DNA of 64,000 nucleotides from Panulirus ornatus (Eukaryota; Arthropoda; Malacostraca; Decapoda; Palinuridae): assembly GCF_036320965.1 (NCBI RefSeq), contig NC_092261.1:18348646-18412645 (forward strand). The letters are read 5' to 3'. Numbering within the stretch: position 1 is the stretch's first letter; each line of letters starts with the position of its first letter. Shown here one piece after another: positions 53,512 through 64,000 of the stretch. Below the pieces are notes generated by a model. That model ran no database searches. It saw only the letters and a list, made by a program, of their open reading frames with translations, and was not told the origin of the DNA. A program made the translations under genes and the position numbers.

Positions 53512-53729
53512 ACGCATCAAGATATAATCATCGAGTCATGTACAAACATGGATTAGCCTTAAGCTCAATATGAGTAACATCCGGCTGTTGTGTCTCCCCC
53601 TCTGTACATATTCCTATCTAGCGAACAGCTGTCTAGTGCCTCTTGATGCTCGTTTGCTTTGTTGCTTTGCTAGAGCCATAACCAGAGCAGACGTGGATGG
53701 TAGTATGTGAAAGGGTGTGAATAATTATA

Positions 53730-53730
<1 letters not shown>

Positions 53731-53824
<94 letters not shown>
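53731..53824. repeat. (TA)n microsatellite
   Basis: About 47 TA units; no RTE sequence borders this one. Confidence 0.98.
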
Positions 53825-53826
<2 letters not shown>

Positions 53827-53859
53827 CCTTAACAGTGAATCTGAAAATGATGGTGATTA

Positions 53860-53911
53860 TTAATAGTAATGATGAAGATGATGATAATAATAATTATGAT
53901 AATAATAATGA

Positions 53912-53957
<46 letters not shown>

Positions 53958-54000
53958 GTTACTACTACTACTACTACTAATGATTATAATAGTAATAATA
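53860..54000. repeat. Trinucleotide array including (ACT)n
   Basis: AAT/GAT triplets, then about 20 ACT units at 53912-53977 with one GTT interruption, then AAT triplets. Confidence 0.93.
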
Positions 54001-55321
54001 GAAATAAAATTTATAATCACAATGATGATGATAAAACAATAGTTCATAGTTTACTGCATCGCCTGGAGCCAGAGGCTGAAAATATATAGAAAAACCGGCT
54101 GGTATAGACAGCGGGGCTATGAATTACATTGGTGTGACAGTCTGCAGATTACTGATTTTTATAATGGCTGGGATGGTAATGTGTTTGTAGCAACCCTCAC
54201 GAATTCAGATGGTCATGATGCCATTGTGGTGGCGAACTGCAACTTGGCAACGAGCACTTTCTCTCGTGGCGATGTAAGACGTCTGTCACAGCTGTATAAA
54301 TAACAATGTCATAAGCATGGCCGAATATAGACCTGACCCGGCTCAGCAAACAAGCTCTCACTTGAAACCTCATTTGTGAGGTCACATAAGAAGTAAGTTC
54401 ATAGCCGGGTTGCATCCAACAGCGAAACAGGCAGTTCATACAAGGCCAACTCACTCAACAGTCCCATCCACGCTGGCAGGTTCACTCAACACACTCTCTT
54501 CAGTTGTTCACCCGACCCCTCTTTCCTGACCATATGTACTCACGCAGACTGGATTGCTCTACACTAGCATGTTGGCAGAACATACTAGGTTAGCTTACTG
54601 AACAGGTCGTGCTGGCTGGTTCGCTACACTTTCTGTACATATCTATCATTAAAGATCTACTTTTGTACAGCGACAGTATTCAGTTTGATACCACGATTCT
54701 CAAAGTTCTAGAAGCTTGTTCAAGTCCTCTGGATACAGGAGGAAGTGATGCAGAAGGGGATGATGATGTAGCTTCTTTTTAATCCATCAGATGAGCCTAC
54801 GAGATGGTCAGAGGGAGCATGGAGGACCAGTATAATGAGTGACTTACACATTTTTCTTTTAAGATTACCGAGAATGATTTTGCATGCATTGTTTTTGTCA
54901 TTTTTCTAGCAGCTCATCTCGTGTGGTGATTAGGAAGGAAGACTAGATGAGGTAGATATCGGTGAGTTTGGGAAGAACGAAGGTAATGCGCATGTTCTTT
55001 AAGCTCAGGTATAGCTAGTTCACACATCTTAAGTCTACAAAGAATGTAGATGCGTTAGCTGGATGATTTGATGGTGGTACTGAGCTGTTCTTCATAGCTG
55101 GGTTTGTTGTTCAATGTAACACTGAGAACCCTGAAGAATCTAGAGGGAATTTACGTCAAGTAAGAATATCAGTCTCGGGTGGCACAGGGAAGCATACGAG
55201 GCAGATGTGATTGCTTGGGATGATGATGACGTGGCTGGTGGTTCTTTAGATCGTGAAGTTGATAAGGGCTGATAAAAACGATAGAATTGTCGATATACTA
55301 TCCAACAGTATCGTTTTATGT

Positions 55322-55325
<4 letters not shown>
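54001..55325. other. No gene recognised
   Basis: Low-copy DNA without a supported open frame. Confidence 0.5.

Positions 55326-55390
<65 letters not shown>
55326..55390. repeat. (GT)n microsatellite
   Basis: About 31 GT units. Confidence 0.98.
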
Positions 55391-55469
55391 TTATAATCTG
55401 TAATTACTATTTATAGGTTACATAAGAGGGTTTTATACATATACATACACAAATGTATACATACACCAG

Positions 55470-55548
55470 CTTTTAGTAGCACCGAGAGGAAAATGAACAA
55501 CTGGGTTAGCTGCGGCCCGATTGCCGCATCCAGCTCCCACTCATGGTT
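55470..55548 (-). mobile_element. tRNA-derived SINE, body fragment
   Basis: The minus strand reads CCATGAGTGGGAGCTGGATG, GCGGCAATCGGGCCGCAG, GTTCATTTTCCTCTCGG, matching the middle of the copies at 57.6 and 58.7 kb. Confidence 0.5.
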
Positions 55549-55700
55549 AGTGTGTGTGTGTGTGTGTGTGTGTGTATCTGTTCTGTCTGTTTGTCTGGCT
55601 ATCGGTGTGTAAAACTGCCTCTTTGTATTGCACGTAGAAGGAGCTTTACTCCCCTGGGACCTCATCTCTTAATTTCTTTTGGCCTGGATGAGTCTTTCGT
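55549..55700 (+). repeat. (GT)n plus R3 repeat copy
   Basis: A GT array at 55549-55576 is followed by a diverged R3 copy (GTGTGTAAAACTGCC, GAAGGAGCTTTACTCCC, CCTCATCTCTTAAT). Confidence 0.5.
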
Positions 55701-55969
55701 TAGGCAGGTATACCACGTAGCACTCGCCGAAGGAACACCTAGTTAGAAACAAAACTGAGAGAGTTACGTTCTATCCAACGTTATGAGTATGATAAGGAGA
55801 GTGAAGGCCAGCACCCCATCTATATATGAGGCAGAATGAAAAGACAGTAACCTGGGCCATGGAGGTGAAGTTTATAGCCAGTGTAGTGCTGGTTCACGGC
55901 GCTTCCGTCACTCACCCTCCCACGCCTGACCCAAGCGCTAGTACCTCCCTGGTCGGTGGCTGATTGCTA

Positions 55970-56180
55970 ACTATTACTGTGTGATTCCTATCTGAGTGTT
56001 ACGAGGAGAGAGTTGTGCACGTGTGTTGCCTCGTCTCTTAACCTTGCATCTATGTACCATGTCTTTATTGCAGTATGTGTCATCAACTAATTACAGTTAC
56101 GTATGCTTACTGTTCAGGAAGGGAGTTCTAAGCTCCCTGGGCCCTGTCTTTTCGACTTTTCCTGCTGTCACACAACATTT
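55970..56180 (+). repeat. Two tandem R3 repeat copies
   Basis: Copy a (55980-56085): ACGAGGAGAGAGTTGTGCAC, TTGCCTCGTCTCTTAACCTT, ATGTACCATGTCTTTAT. Copy b (56105-56180): CAGGAAGGGAGTTCTAAGCT, CCCTGTCTTTTCGAC. GT arrays follow at 56237-56335. Confidence 0.6.
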
Positions 56181-56236
56181 TAGACTTTTGTATGCTGTCC
56201 ACAATCACAGTTTTATCACTCAGTTGATTGCGTGTG

Positions 56237-56335
56237 GTGTGTGTGTGTGTGAGTGTGTGTTTGTTTGTGTGTGTGTGCGTGTGTGTGTGTGTGTGCGGGT
56301 AGGTGGGTATTTGTGTGCATGTGTGTGTGTACAAA
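56237..56335. repeat. Interrupted (GT)n array
   Basis: GT units with A, C and G interruptions. Confidence 0.93.
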
Positions 56336-57054
56336 ATACTATATACATTCCTATGTATGTATCATGAAGTCACGTAAAAGCCAATGGAGGGGGGCATTAT
56401 TTATGAGATGCAAATAATGTAACATCTGAATGGAGCGTGGGACTGAGGAAGGTGCACTGGACATGAAAGACTTGCATGTTATGCTATTCCATTTCATCTT
56501 CTTTTGATGTTTTATTCTTTTTAATCTCTCGTCGGATTATTCTCTTTCATCTCATATTAAAGAAAATGTATATCACCTCACAAAGTATACAGAGACACGC
56601 AGCCTGAGTCAGATGAGCGTGAGGGGTGCCGTAGCTTGGGATGATGGGGGTCGATGAGATGAGACATTTGACGCATAACGTATGTGTTTAACCGCCTTAT
56701 GGTCAACATGTTCTAAATGTCGCACTAGGTTGGAAACACTGCTCCTGTTACTTTTGCTTCTCACATCATCTGAGTGTCTCAGCGATTATGGCCTTGACCT
56801 ACTTCTGGCTGCTGCTTCCCACATCTTTTGTGTGGACACCCAACAACACAAGGACTGACCGTTGTGATGGACGTTCGTTTCTTCGTTCTTCGTACAGCAA
56901 AGTACCAGAATTCTCTTCCGTCCTCTATCTTTTCCTCCTCTTGTAAAATTCCGGTCGACAACCATCTGAGGGGCTCAAGTTAATTTGTCGTGCATCAAAT
57001 TTCCTCTTACTTCGTGCAATGTTATCAGGCTTGGCAGCGAAAAGAGACAGCTGG
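56336..57054. other. No gene recognised
   Basis: Low-copy DNA; 56.95-57.05 kb leads into an old RTE fragment. Confidence 0.5.
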
Positions 57055-57395
57055 TTTTGAGTGTGAGTTTGAATGGAGAGAACTTGGAGGAAGTGGAATA
57101 TTTCAGATAACTGGGAGTGATTATGGCAAGGAATGGAACAATGGGAGCTGAAGTGAGCCATTGGGATGGGTAAGGGGACAAAGGTCTTGTGCGCATTGAA
57201 GAATGTGTAGAAAAGCGTGGAAGTGTGGAAAGAGAGGTCACTGTCTAAAGGCAAAGATGGGTATGTTAACTGGTGTAATGGTTCCATCGGTGTTATATGG
57301 ATGCGAGGCGTGGGCCTTAGATAAACATATAAAGAAGGGGGTGTGTTGGCATTGAAATGTCTAAGGACAATATAATGTTTGAGGAGGACTGATAG
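57055..57395 (+). mobile_element. Old RTE-like fragment
   Basis: The plus strand shows SLNGENLEEVEYF, the YLGV-type region with a stop, then GMLTGVMVPSVLYGCEAWA and MKCLRTI-like codons. Many changes and no tail; it ends just before a CA array. It corresponds to the RT thumb and the start of the C-terminal region. Confidence 0.75.
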
Positions 57396-57424
57396 AGAAA
57401 GAAATGTTTATACTACTGAGTTTG

Positions 57425-57587
<163 letters not shown>

Positions 57588-57589
57588 GA

Positions 57590-57720
57590 TGGACTGTGGA
57601 CCGGCCGCCGCAACCAGAATTCGAACCTGTGCGAGGTTGATCCCCGCCAGCCCGTGCATGCGTGACGGCCAGTAACGCTCACTGTTAAACCAAAGAAGTC
57701 CATGATAATAATCCTTCCGT
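57590..57720 (-). mobile_element. tRNA-derived SINE copy
   Basis: The minus strand reads TTTAACAGTGAGCGTTACTG, CGTCACGCATGCACGGGC, a B box (CAGGTTCGAATTCTGG) and GGTTGCGGCGGCCGGTCC, followed by a GT tract. The AGCGTTACTG...CACGGGC head is shared with the 58.7 kb copy. Confidence 0.65.
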
Positions 57721-58039
57721 GGGATCACCAAGGATAACACTGATACGAATTGTACTTCCCCTTAATGATCAAGTTTGAGTATCTCTCCATCAGCTCGAGG
57801 CGACAACCCTAGAACCCATGTGGGCGGGGTGGAGCATCCAAGAACGTCGGTCTGAAGACCTCACTAATTCATTCAGTCTGTAGTAACGACGAGCGGTGTG
57901 TACGAAGGACAGAGACGGATTCAACGCAGGCTGATGACTTGTGCTTACTGGAAATTCCTCGTTCATGGGATTTGAACGAGTTACCCGCTCCACTTAGAGG
58001 GGTAGAACGAGTTGATCCCTTACCCGTGTATGTGTGTTT

Positions 58040-58046
58040 GCGTGTT

Positions 58047-58096
<50 letters not shown>
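58040..58096. repeat. (GT)n microsatellite
   Basis: About 22 GT units after TTTGCGTGTTTGTG. Confidence 0.96.
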
Positions 58097-58098
<2 letters not shown>

Positions 58099-58419
58099 AC
58101 CTATTTCTAAAGTATAGGGAGAGATTTCTACAGTTGTAGAGCCAGTCTCTTGAACTTTCTTCACTTATTACGAGAATTTGTCATATTGGGTAAGCGTGCT
58201 ATAATTACGCGGGAAAATTTATACAAGAGATTCGTTTTTGAGATACATGTTGACGGGTGGTGTAAGAGCGAGATGAAGGGATGTGAGCCAGAAAGAAAAG
58301 ATAACAACATGGGTCAGGGGGTCAGAACTCAACATCCACTGTAGTGCTAGCTCACTCTACTTCCCATACGAACTCGCCAGAAACACAAGTGGTAATACCT
58401 CCCTGATCGGTGATTAGCT

Positions 58420-58484
58420 TCTATCTGCGTGTGTCATTACCTATTTGTGATGTACGGGGAGGGAATTCTACACCATATGTGTGT

Positions 58485-58521
<37 letters not shown>

Positions 58522-58627
58522 GGGGGGGTGACTACAATTTGTGTGCTGCGAGGAGAGAGCTTTACACTCGTGTTACCCTGTCTATTAACTTTAGAGATAT
58601 GTATCATGTCTACTTCCATGTATGTAG

Positions 58628-58628
<1 letters not shown>
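58420..58628 (+). repeat. Two R3 copies separated by (GT)n
   Basis: 58420-58475: CATTACCTATTTGTGATGTA, CGGGGAGGGAATTCTACACC. GT array 58477-58520. 58527-58628: GTGACTACAATTTGTGTGCT, GAGGAGAGAGCTTTACACTC, GTTACCCTGTCTATTAACTT, ATGTATCATGTCTACTTCC. Confidence 0.65.

Positions 58629-58676
<48 letters not shown>
58628..58676. repeat. (CA)n microsatellite
   Basis: About 24 CA units between an R3 copy and a SINE copy. Confidence 0.97.
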
Positions 58677-58677
<1 letters not shown>

Positions 58678-58679
58678 CC

Positions 58680-58836
58680 ATGTGAGTCAGGTACCCACTT
58701 ACCAACAAGCCCGAGGGGAGGATGAACGTCTGGGCTGGTTGTAGTCTGAATGCCACGCCCATACGGGTCCAACTCCGGGCTGGCCCGTGATGAATCATGG
58801 TCAGTAACGCTGACCATGATACTACTGAGGCCCATG

Positions 58837-58840
<4 letters not shown>
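58680..58840 (-). mobile_element. tRNA-derived SINE copy
   Basis: The minus strand reads ATGGTCAGCGTTACTGACCA, ATCACGGGCCAGCCCGGAG, a degenerate B box (AGTTGGACCC) and CGTTCATCCTCCCCTCGG, then GGTAAGTGGGTACCTGACTC. Flanked by CA and GT arrays. Confidence 0.65.

Positions 58841-58841
<1 letters not shown>

Positions 58842-58878
<37 letters not shown>
58842..58878. repeat. (GT)n microsatellite
   Basis: About 17 GT units. Confidence 0.97.
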
Positions 58879-58879
<1 letters not shown>

Positions 58880-60685
58880 CTGGAAAGTGAAGGAGACATA
58901 GAGAAGAACTAAAATGATAAAGACAAGGGTTGAGATGACTAAGGAGGTACGACGGTATGAGAGAGCACAGCCTGGAGGAACGGGTCACAATGACATACAA
59001 TATAACCCGAGGTATTCAAGCCAGTCATCATCTGCTAAGTCCGTCCTTTGAACGACCCACGACCCGGCGGCCGGGACATCCTTCTGATCACCTGTGTGTA
59101 AACAGTGACATAGCACGCGTGACGTCACCTTCGATTGTCATCGGCTTACATGAACGGGTCCGTTGTTTTGCATAGCTGTCATCCCTCTTTGTCTTTTATG
59201 GCGCTCGACCGAACCCTGACGGCACCTGCACGGGACGAGGAACTCCAATGTTCACCTTCGTTCGTTGATCCGGTGCTCCCATGTGTCTCGCCGAGATTGA
59301 CAAGCTGACGTACTAAGTCTGCACTGCAGGTGAGCAGGTGAGTTCACATTCCCCTTCAAGATGGGTCTGTTGTCACCCGAACTTTGCCAAGGTTCCATTG
59401 AGACTGTTGACGGCGTCGGTACTTCAGCTGCTCCTGTTGCCCGTCCCTGTTGTAAAGTCCGTGAGGCGTGGGGAGGGGGTTAGTCAGCAGGTCCTGCACG
59501 CCGTGTAAGGACCCAGGAATGCAGCCATCGGCACTCTTGTGTAAACAAACTGTGGTTCAGGCAAGGCTGGGGGTTGCTTGTACTGCTCCTCTGGCGGAGG
59601 TTGATCTCTCCTTGCCTCTGCTGCTACTAGTCTCACCCACCTCCTCCTCCTCCGTTCGCTCGTAATTTGTGTTTCTCATTTTGCCTCTGAATTAAACACT
59701 TTTATTATCCAGAGCAGAATTTATTTCCCATTAGTGTGCCATGTTTCTTTTTGATGTGTTGAGTTAGAGAGCTACAGTCATGGGTAAAAGTTCTCACCGA
59801 GCTCAGGCCATCAGAGGAAAATAACACCAGAGAATAATCGTCAAAGTGATTTTGAGGAGACGGAAACTTGGTCTACGGAAAAGGAGACGGGGGAAAAGTT
59901 ACGAAGAAAAAACCATAAAGACATAAAGAAAATAGGAGAGTTGCTTATAAAGGGGAGGATAGATGCTTATAAAGAGAAGGGTAGTTGCTTATAATGAGAT
60001 ACTGAAAGTTGGCCAACATCTTCCTTTTCAGAAAGACAAAACAAGACCGGCAATCCCATGCATAACTATACACAGAAGACACCTCATCGTTGAAAGCAAC
60101 GCAGGCACGAACGCACAATGGAAAGTCGCCTTCAATGGACATGGTATGATCTGGCACATACGTGCACATTCTTGGCCGTGAAGCCCATTGGTGACCTGTT
60201 ATCGAAACATCTTGTTGAAGATGAACCTTGAACAGGTTATAGAGAGTAAAAATCATTTCAGAGGAGAGCAGAGAATTTTAACGCCTTACCCCCTTTTAAG
60301 GAGGGTCTTGTGTATTTACAGTGAATTTCTATGTTTATACATGACGCAGTCGCAGCCACTCCTTCTTAGGCTCTTGAATTGTCGAGTATTTCGAATTCGT
60401 GGTTATTTTTCTTCACCAATTCGCCTCTCTGTTATAGACATGTTGTCGCTAGCACTGTTCACTCTCTTACGATAGTATGAACACTACTATAAGGCGTTAG
60501 TCCGATGATTCTTGTTTAATCCTTTTTATGCACACGTTCTATCAGTCATCTTTTTATCTCATTTGTTTGCCAGTATGTTATTACTGAGCTCTGTGGTGTA
60601 TATACATCCTTCAATTTATCGATGTCCGTGTTTATTGACTTTTGTGTGCGTGTTTATGAAGCTGCGAATACCTTTGTTGTTTTAT
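58879..60685. other. Low-copy DNA, no gene recognised
   Basis: Short open frames (for example 59468-59665 and 60188-60475) have no recognisable domain. 59000-59650 is GC-richer than its surroundings and would be the first place to look for host exons. Confidence 0.45.

Positions 60686-60736
<51 letters not shown>
60686..60736. repeat. (GT)n microsatellite
   Basis: About 24 GT units. Confidence 0.97.
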
Positions 60737-60737
<1 letters not shown>

Positions 60738-60864
60738 TCTGCACGTTTGATGTATCACCAGAAAAAAAAAGATGTAGACGACCATTTGCCAGAGATGTGA
60801 CGCTGTACACGATATGTCTGTTTTCAGAATGAAGTTAAACAAATATTATTTGATACGTTATCTA

Positions 60865-61055
60865 TCTAGACCTGAGGGTAGGTAGGGCAGTACCCACATA
60901 CCTCTACGTGTCGTTGAAGGTCACTAAGAGTGGAGAGTGTGGGCAGGAGGGGCTGGAAACCATCCTTCTCTCAGCATCACCCTCTGAAAGTAGGAAAAGA
61001 AGGAGATAAGTGAGAGTATATCCTCGAGGTAGCAGTTCTTGATGCCATCTCGTGA
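60865..61055 (+). mobile_element. Old copy of the short RTE-leader element
   Basis: Words in order: CTGAGGGTAGG, TACCCACATACCTCTACGTG, TCGTTGAAGGTCACTAAGAG, GGAGGGGCTGGAAACCATCC, AAGAAGGAGATAAGTGAGAG, ATCCTCGAGGTAGCAGTTCTT. These follow the order of the element at 14937-15181 (leader module, then private module) but with many changes. Confidence 0.55.
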
Positions 61056-61561
61056 AGGTGTTAAACCAAACACGTATATAAGAATATATCTATCGAAATT
61101 TTTTGCTACTTTTGTATGATTTTTCTGTTTTTTTTTCCATTGTGGTTCTTGTGTTATGCACACCTTGCACTACCTGATATGCTTATTCTTCGCCGTTTCG
61201 TTATATGATATATTTAGTTTCCTCTTACGGAGAAATCCTCTTTACTTGATGTCTTTAGTGTCTAGCAGTTACACGATGGGGACGTAACTGCCGTGCCCCA
61301 GAATAAAAGTGCTCAAGCAATATGTAAGTTTTTCTTTGTTGTACCTTAGTGTTTTCGGGTATGGTATCATATATCATTCTTAGTATTCATTCCTTATTGA
61401 CCCCAAAGTATCTGATGTATTCTCTATAACTCAGGGAATGAGGTCGATTTTGACAGAAAAAATCAAACAAGCTTATGATTACACGAGCACAGGCCTACAC
61501 ATATATCTATCAACACGCATACAAACGTAAATTTGTGCTCACGCACACACATACACATATA

Positions 61562-61563
<2 letters not shown>
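61056..61563. other. No gene recognised
   Basis: AT-rich low-copy DNA. Confidence 0.5.

Positions 61564-61621
<58 letters not shown>
61564..61621. repeat. (GT)n microsatellite
   Basis: About 28 GT units. Confidence 0.98.
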
Positions 61622-61622
<1 letters not shown>

Positions 61623-61631
61623 CGTGCATAC

Positions 61632-61738
61632 ATACATAGGAGTAAAGACATGGTACATATATACAAGGTTAAAAAGACAGGGCATCGTGAGCGTAAAACT
61701 CGCTCCCCGTAAAACACTAATAGTAATCACAAATAGTA
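61632..61738 (-). repeat. R3 repeat copy between GT and CA arrays
   Basis: The minus strand reads GATTACTATTAGTGTTTTAC, GGGGAGCGAGTTTTACGCTC, CGATGCCCTGTCTTTTTAAC, ATGTACCATGTCTTTACTCC, the clearest copy of this family. Confidence 0.75.
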
Positions 61739-61739
61739 A

Positions 61740-61803
<64 letters not shown>

Positions 61804-61842
61804 CTACAAACACACACACACACAAACACCTACAAACACACA

Positions 61843-61883
<41 letters not shown>

Positions 61884-61910
61884 ACACACACACACACACA
61901 CAAACACCTA

Positions 61911-61963
<53 letters not shown>

Positions 61964-61990
61964 ACAAACACACACACACACACACATACA
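61739..61990. repeat. Long compound (CA)n with CACCTACAAA interruptions
   Basis: CA runs are broken several times by AAACACCTACAAA-type words, giving a higher-order pattern of variable spacing. Confidence 0.96.
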
Positions 61991-62865
61991 TAAATACACA
62001 AGATTTCAGCTGCCCCAAATCCAGCAGCAGAGTAATAAAAAGGGGTCGTTTGTCGTTAGGGTTTTCATTGTTCATTCCATGAATGTGTCTCATTTGGGAT
62101 AAAGGAGTCCACATGAAGCCGGAACATAGCATATTCATGGTTGGCGGCCTGACATGTAAAATGCATGACACATGTTCCTCGCTGCTTGCGGTGTTATCAA
62201 AGGCAAGGACGTTTAGCACTCAATTATTGCAATGTCTCTCAGTAACACGGAGGGTGTGTTTGAGTCTATTTTGTACACTCGCTTCACGTGTTTTTTTTTT
62301 TCTTTTCTGTTGTTATTGTGCTTTGGTGGAGGTGAGTGGAACACCCGCTCACTCTGGCGGGAACGATAGATCTGGTCGAGAACTGATAATCATTTTTTTT
62401 TTATTTCTGTTGAGAACGTGATACCTCAGACAAGACACCTGGCTAGAGAGAAATACTTGACTCTGGTTATTTTCAGCTGGGGAGTCATGAATTAGTTGAT
62501 TTTAGTACAAGACTATGCGAATCTTTCAGGAGCTTTAGGTGAATATACAGGTCTAATTTGTAACAAGATTTGTAAAACTTGGAAATAAAAGAATTACTTG
62601 GAAGAATTTATGTCTGTAATTTGTCTACAGGACCTAAAAGGATTAGAATATTTTTTTTTCACTTTAGACATATTTTTGTTATACTGGGCTAAGAATTTGT
62701 ATGTATGTCAGATTTCACCATTATCGACTGCTGGCTGCTTAGTAAGCAAGAGATCGTTACACACATTTTACATATATAAATTTACAAAATAAAACTTTCT
62801 GATTTTCTAACACGTGTGTAGAAGTCTTATCTCAAGTGAGCGTCCGACCAACGCTGGCCACGTGA
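61991..62865. other. No gene recognised
   Basis: T-rich low-copy DNA without a supported open frame. Confidence 0.5.
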
Positions 62866-63243
62866 CCATGAACTCTTGACCACCTTACCCAGCGAAGAAT
62901 GGGGTGAGGCTGAGAGGTATTGGGTCCACTCTCACAAAACATGTATATGGAAAAAGTAATGAAATCAGTAGATTACATGATGTTGTAACTGCTAGACTAA
63001 GGATAGGCTATAGGTACATATTTGGTGCTTTGGCCTAACTGGAGACGTTAGACATGTGAATTGTAAAGTTTGTGGTCAAAGATTTGGACGCAAACTAGAA
63101 CACTATGTCTTAGAATGTGAGAAAATAGAGCCTTTTTAGGAATAGATCTAAACTAACCTTGCAAGAAATGTTACAACACCTTATTGTTAACAACAAGATA
63201 CCTGAAATCTTAAGTTTGTATCCACTTTTTGCTTCTAGTCGGT
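62866..63243 (+). pseudogene. LINE C-terminal zinc-knuckle remnant
   Basis: The plus strand gives EISRLHDVVTARLRIGYRY, then after a frameshift CKVCGQRFGRKLEHYVLEC, a C-x2-C-x9-H-x4-C pattern. Then KLTLQEMLQHLIVNNK and a stop at 63243. An ITRLRxGH stretch followed by a CCHC knuckle with LEHxLLEC is the usual C-terminus of Jockey- and I-type LINEs. The rest of the element is not visible upstream. It is a different family from the RTE copies, whose C-terminus has no such knuckle. Confidence 0.65.
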
Positions 63244-64000
63244 AAAACTTACCATATGAAATTATGCAATTTATGTAATGAAGTATCTGTTATGAAGTGT
63301 AACATACTACGATATATCACCCACTGGGGTCCCACTAAAACCCTTTGTGACCCCTGTAATCCTTTTACGCTACCGCTCACAACATGAGCATGAGGTGCAC
63401 AACAAAATTGCTAGGATTACCGGCACAAAGCAATCAATTAATCACACACTGCAGATCACCCAAGAACATTTTCTCGTGTCTTGTACATCTTTTCGGAAAC
63501 TCTAGTGACTCTTGAGCCATCATGTTATCCAGCTGATATGCTTGGCTACTGTGGGCTACTAGAGTCCAATTAGAATGCAGGACAAGAAAAGGCAACCAAT
63601 GTGTCTCGTTAGTTGTCGTAGGGACTGCAAATCTGCGTGGATCTTTTCAGGAGCATCGATAACTGTCGACTTGAACGGCGTCTTATGATAAGTGTCTCTG
63701 TTGCAGATCATTTTGGAGAGATAAAGGGGACAAAGGGTGGGCTTTCTAGATAGAAGGGCCCGTGCCACACTGAGGCCTAACGAATCTCTAGCATAAGGGT
63801 CATTATGGAGGCAAAGTTGATGGCTGGGTAGATAAACCGGGTAGCTTGTAGGTCTAGGGTAGTGGAATAATTAATAAAGAGTCAGTACATAGAGTCACTA
63901 AGAGGAGGATACGTTGGGTTAACTGGGAGAAGTATTACTACACACACTCGGGGTAAGATAATACACTGAAGCAGGAGCGTTTGTGCTGCTGCGTCTCAGA
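63244..64000. other. No gene recognised
   Basis: Low-copy DNA to the window end; a 69-codon minus frame (63559-63768) shows no known domain. Confidence 0.5.

Noticed and set aside
58957..59175. SLEERVTMTYNITRG as a CR1-like LINE C-terminus
   Set aside because: Resemblance is limited to a few residues and no neighbouring motif supports it.
61739..61990. CRISPR-like array in the CA/CACCTACAAA block
   Set aside because: Interruptions are short and irregular, no unique spacers, and the DNA is eukaryotic.

Overview
This is eukaryotic, animal-type nuclear DNA. I find no convincing intact host gene. The window is built almost entirely of retrotransposon copies, truncated and rearranged retrotransposon pieces, short dispersed repeats, minisatellites and very dense (TA)n, (CA)n/(GT)n and (GA)n microsatellites. 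This density of dinucleotide arrays, together with a high-copy RTE-type (apurinic endonuclease plus reverse transcriptase) element, resembles decapod crustacean genomes. That placement is an inference, because no host gene is present to confirm it.

The dominant component is one RTE-like non-LTR family covering roughly 25-30 kb (1-4.3, 9.4-12.3, 13.3-13.7, 15-22.5, 31.2-44.8 and 57.1-57.4 kb). Comparing copies gives this layout: a 5' leader of about 120 bp, one ORF of about 1,000 codons (N-terminal endonuclease, central RT with FMDLEKAYD, GLRQGCVMSP and FADD, C-terminal WFGHMERM-type region), a 3'UTR with a GC-rich hairpin (CGCTACCTCGC..AACGCGGGA), and a 3' tail that runs into A-rich or (TA)n DNA. 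Most copies are 5'-truncated or broken. The most intact RT reading frame is at 9.58-12.3 kb on the minus strand.

The most interesting structure is how these copies are joined. At least three insertions have a 5' inversion whose two halves start at nearly the same element position, the signature of twin priming: 2.79-4.30 kb, 37.50-44.76 kb, and 39.07-42.94 kb. The last is nested inside the second and has a 12-bp target-site duplication and an A19 tail. Breakpoints recur at one place in the element (codons for VVPTMLYGCEAW). Many junctions lie exactly in (TA)n, including one that fuses two element pieces into a 1,073-codon open frame. A short non-autonomous repeat (14.94-15.18 kb; diverged copy near 60.9 kb) carries the leader at one end and the hairpin core at the other, so it looks like a SIDER/SINE partner of the RTE.

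Other regions: 4.8-7.3 kb holds a decayed Jockey-type element; 8.0-8.2 kb a Tigger/pogo helix-turn-helix remnant; 49.0-49.3 kb a CR1/L2-like C-terminus; 62.9-63.2 kb the zinc-knuckle C-terminus of another LINE. From 22.5 to 31 kb there is older DNA with a three-copy dispersed repeat and a 27-bp degenerate minisatellite. From 44.9 to 64 kb there is low-copy DNA with three more minisatellites (33-36 bp units), a trinucleotide block that switches strand, tRNA-derived SINE copies and a repeat family always flanked by GT/CA arrays.
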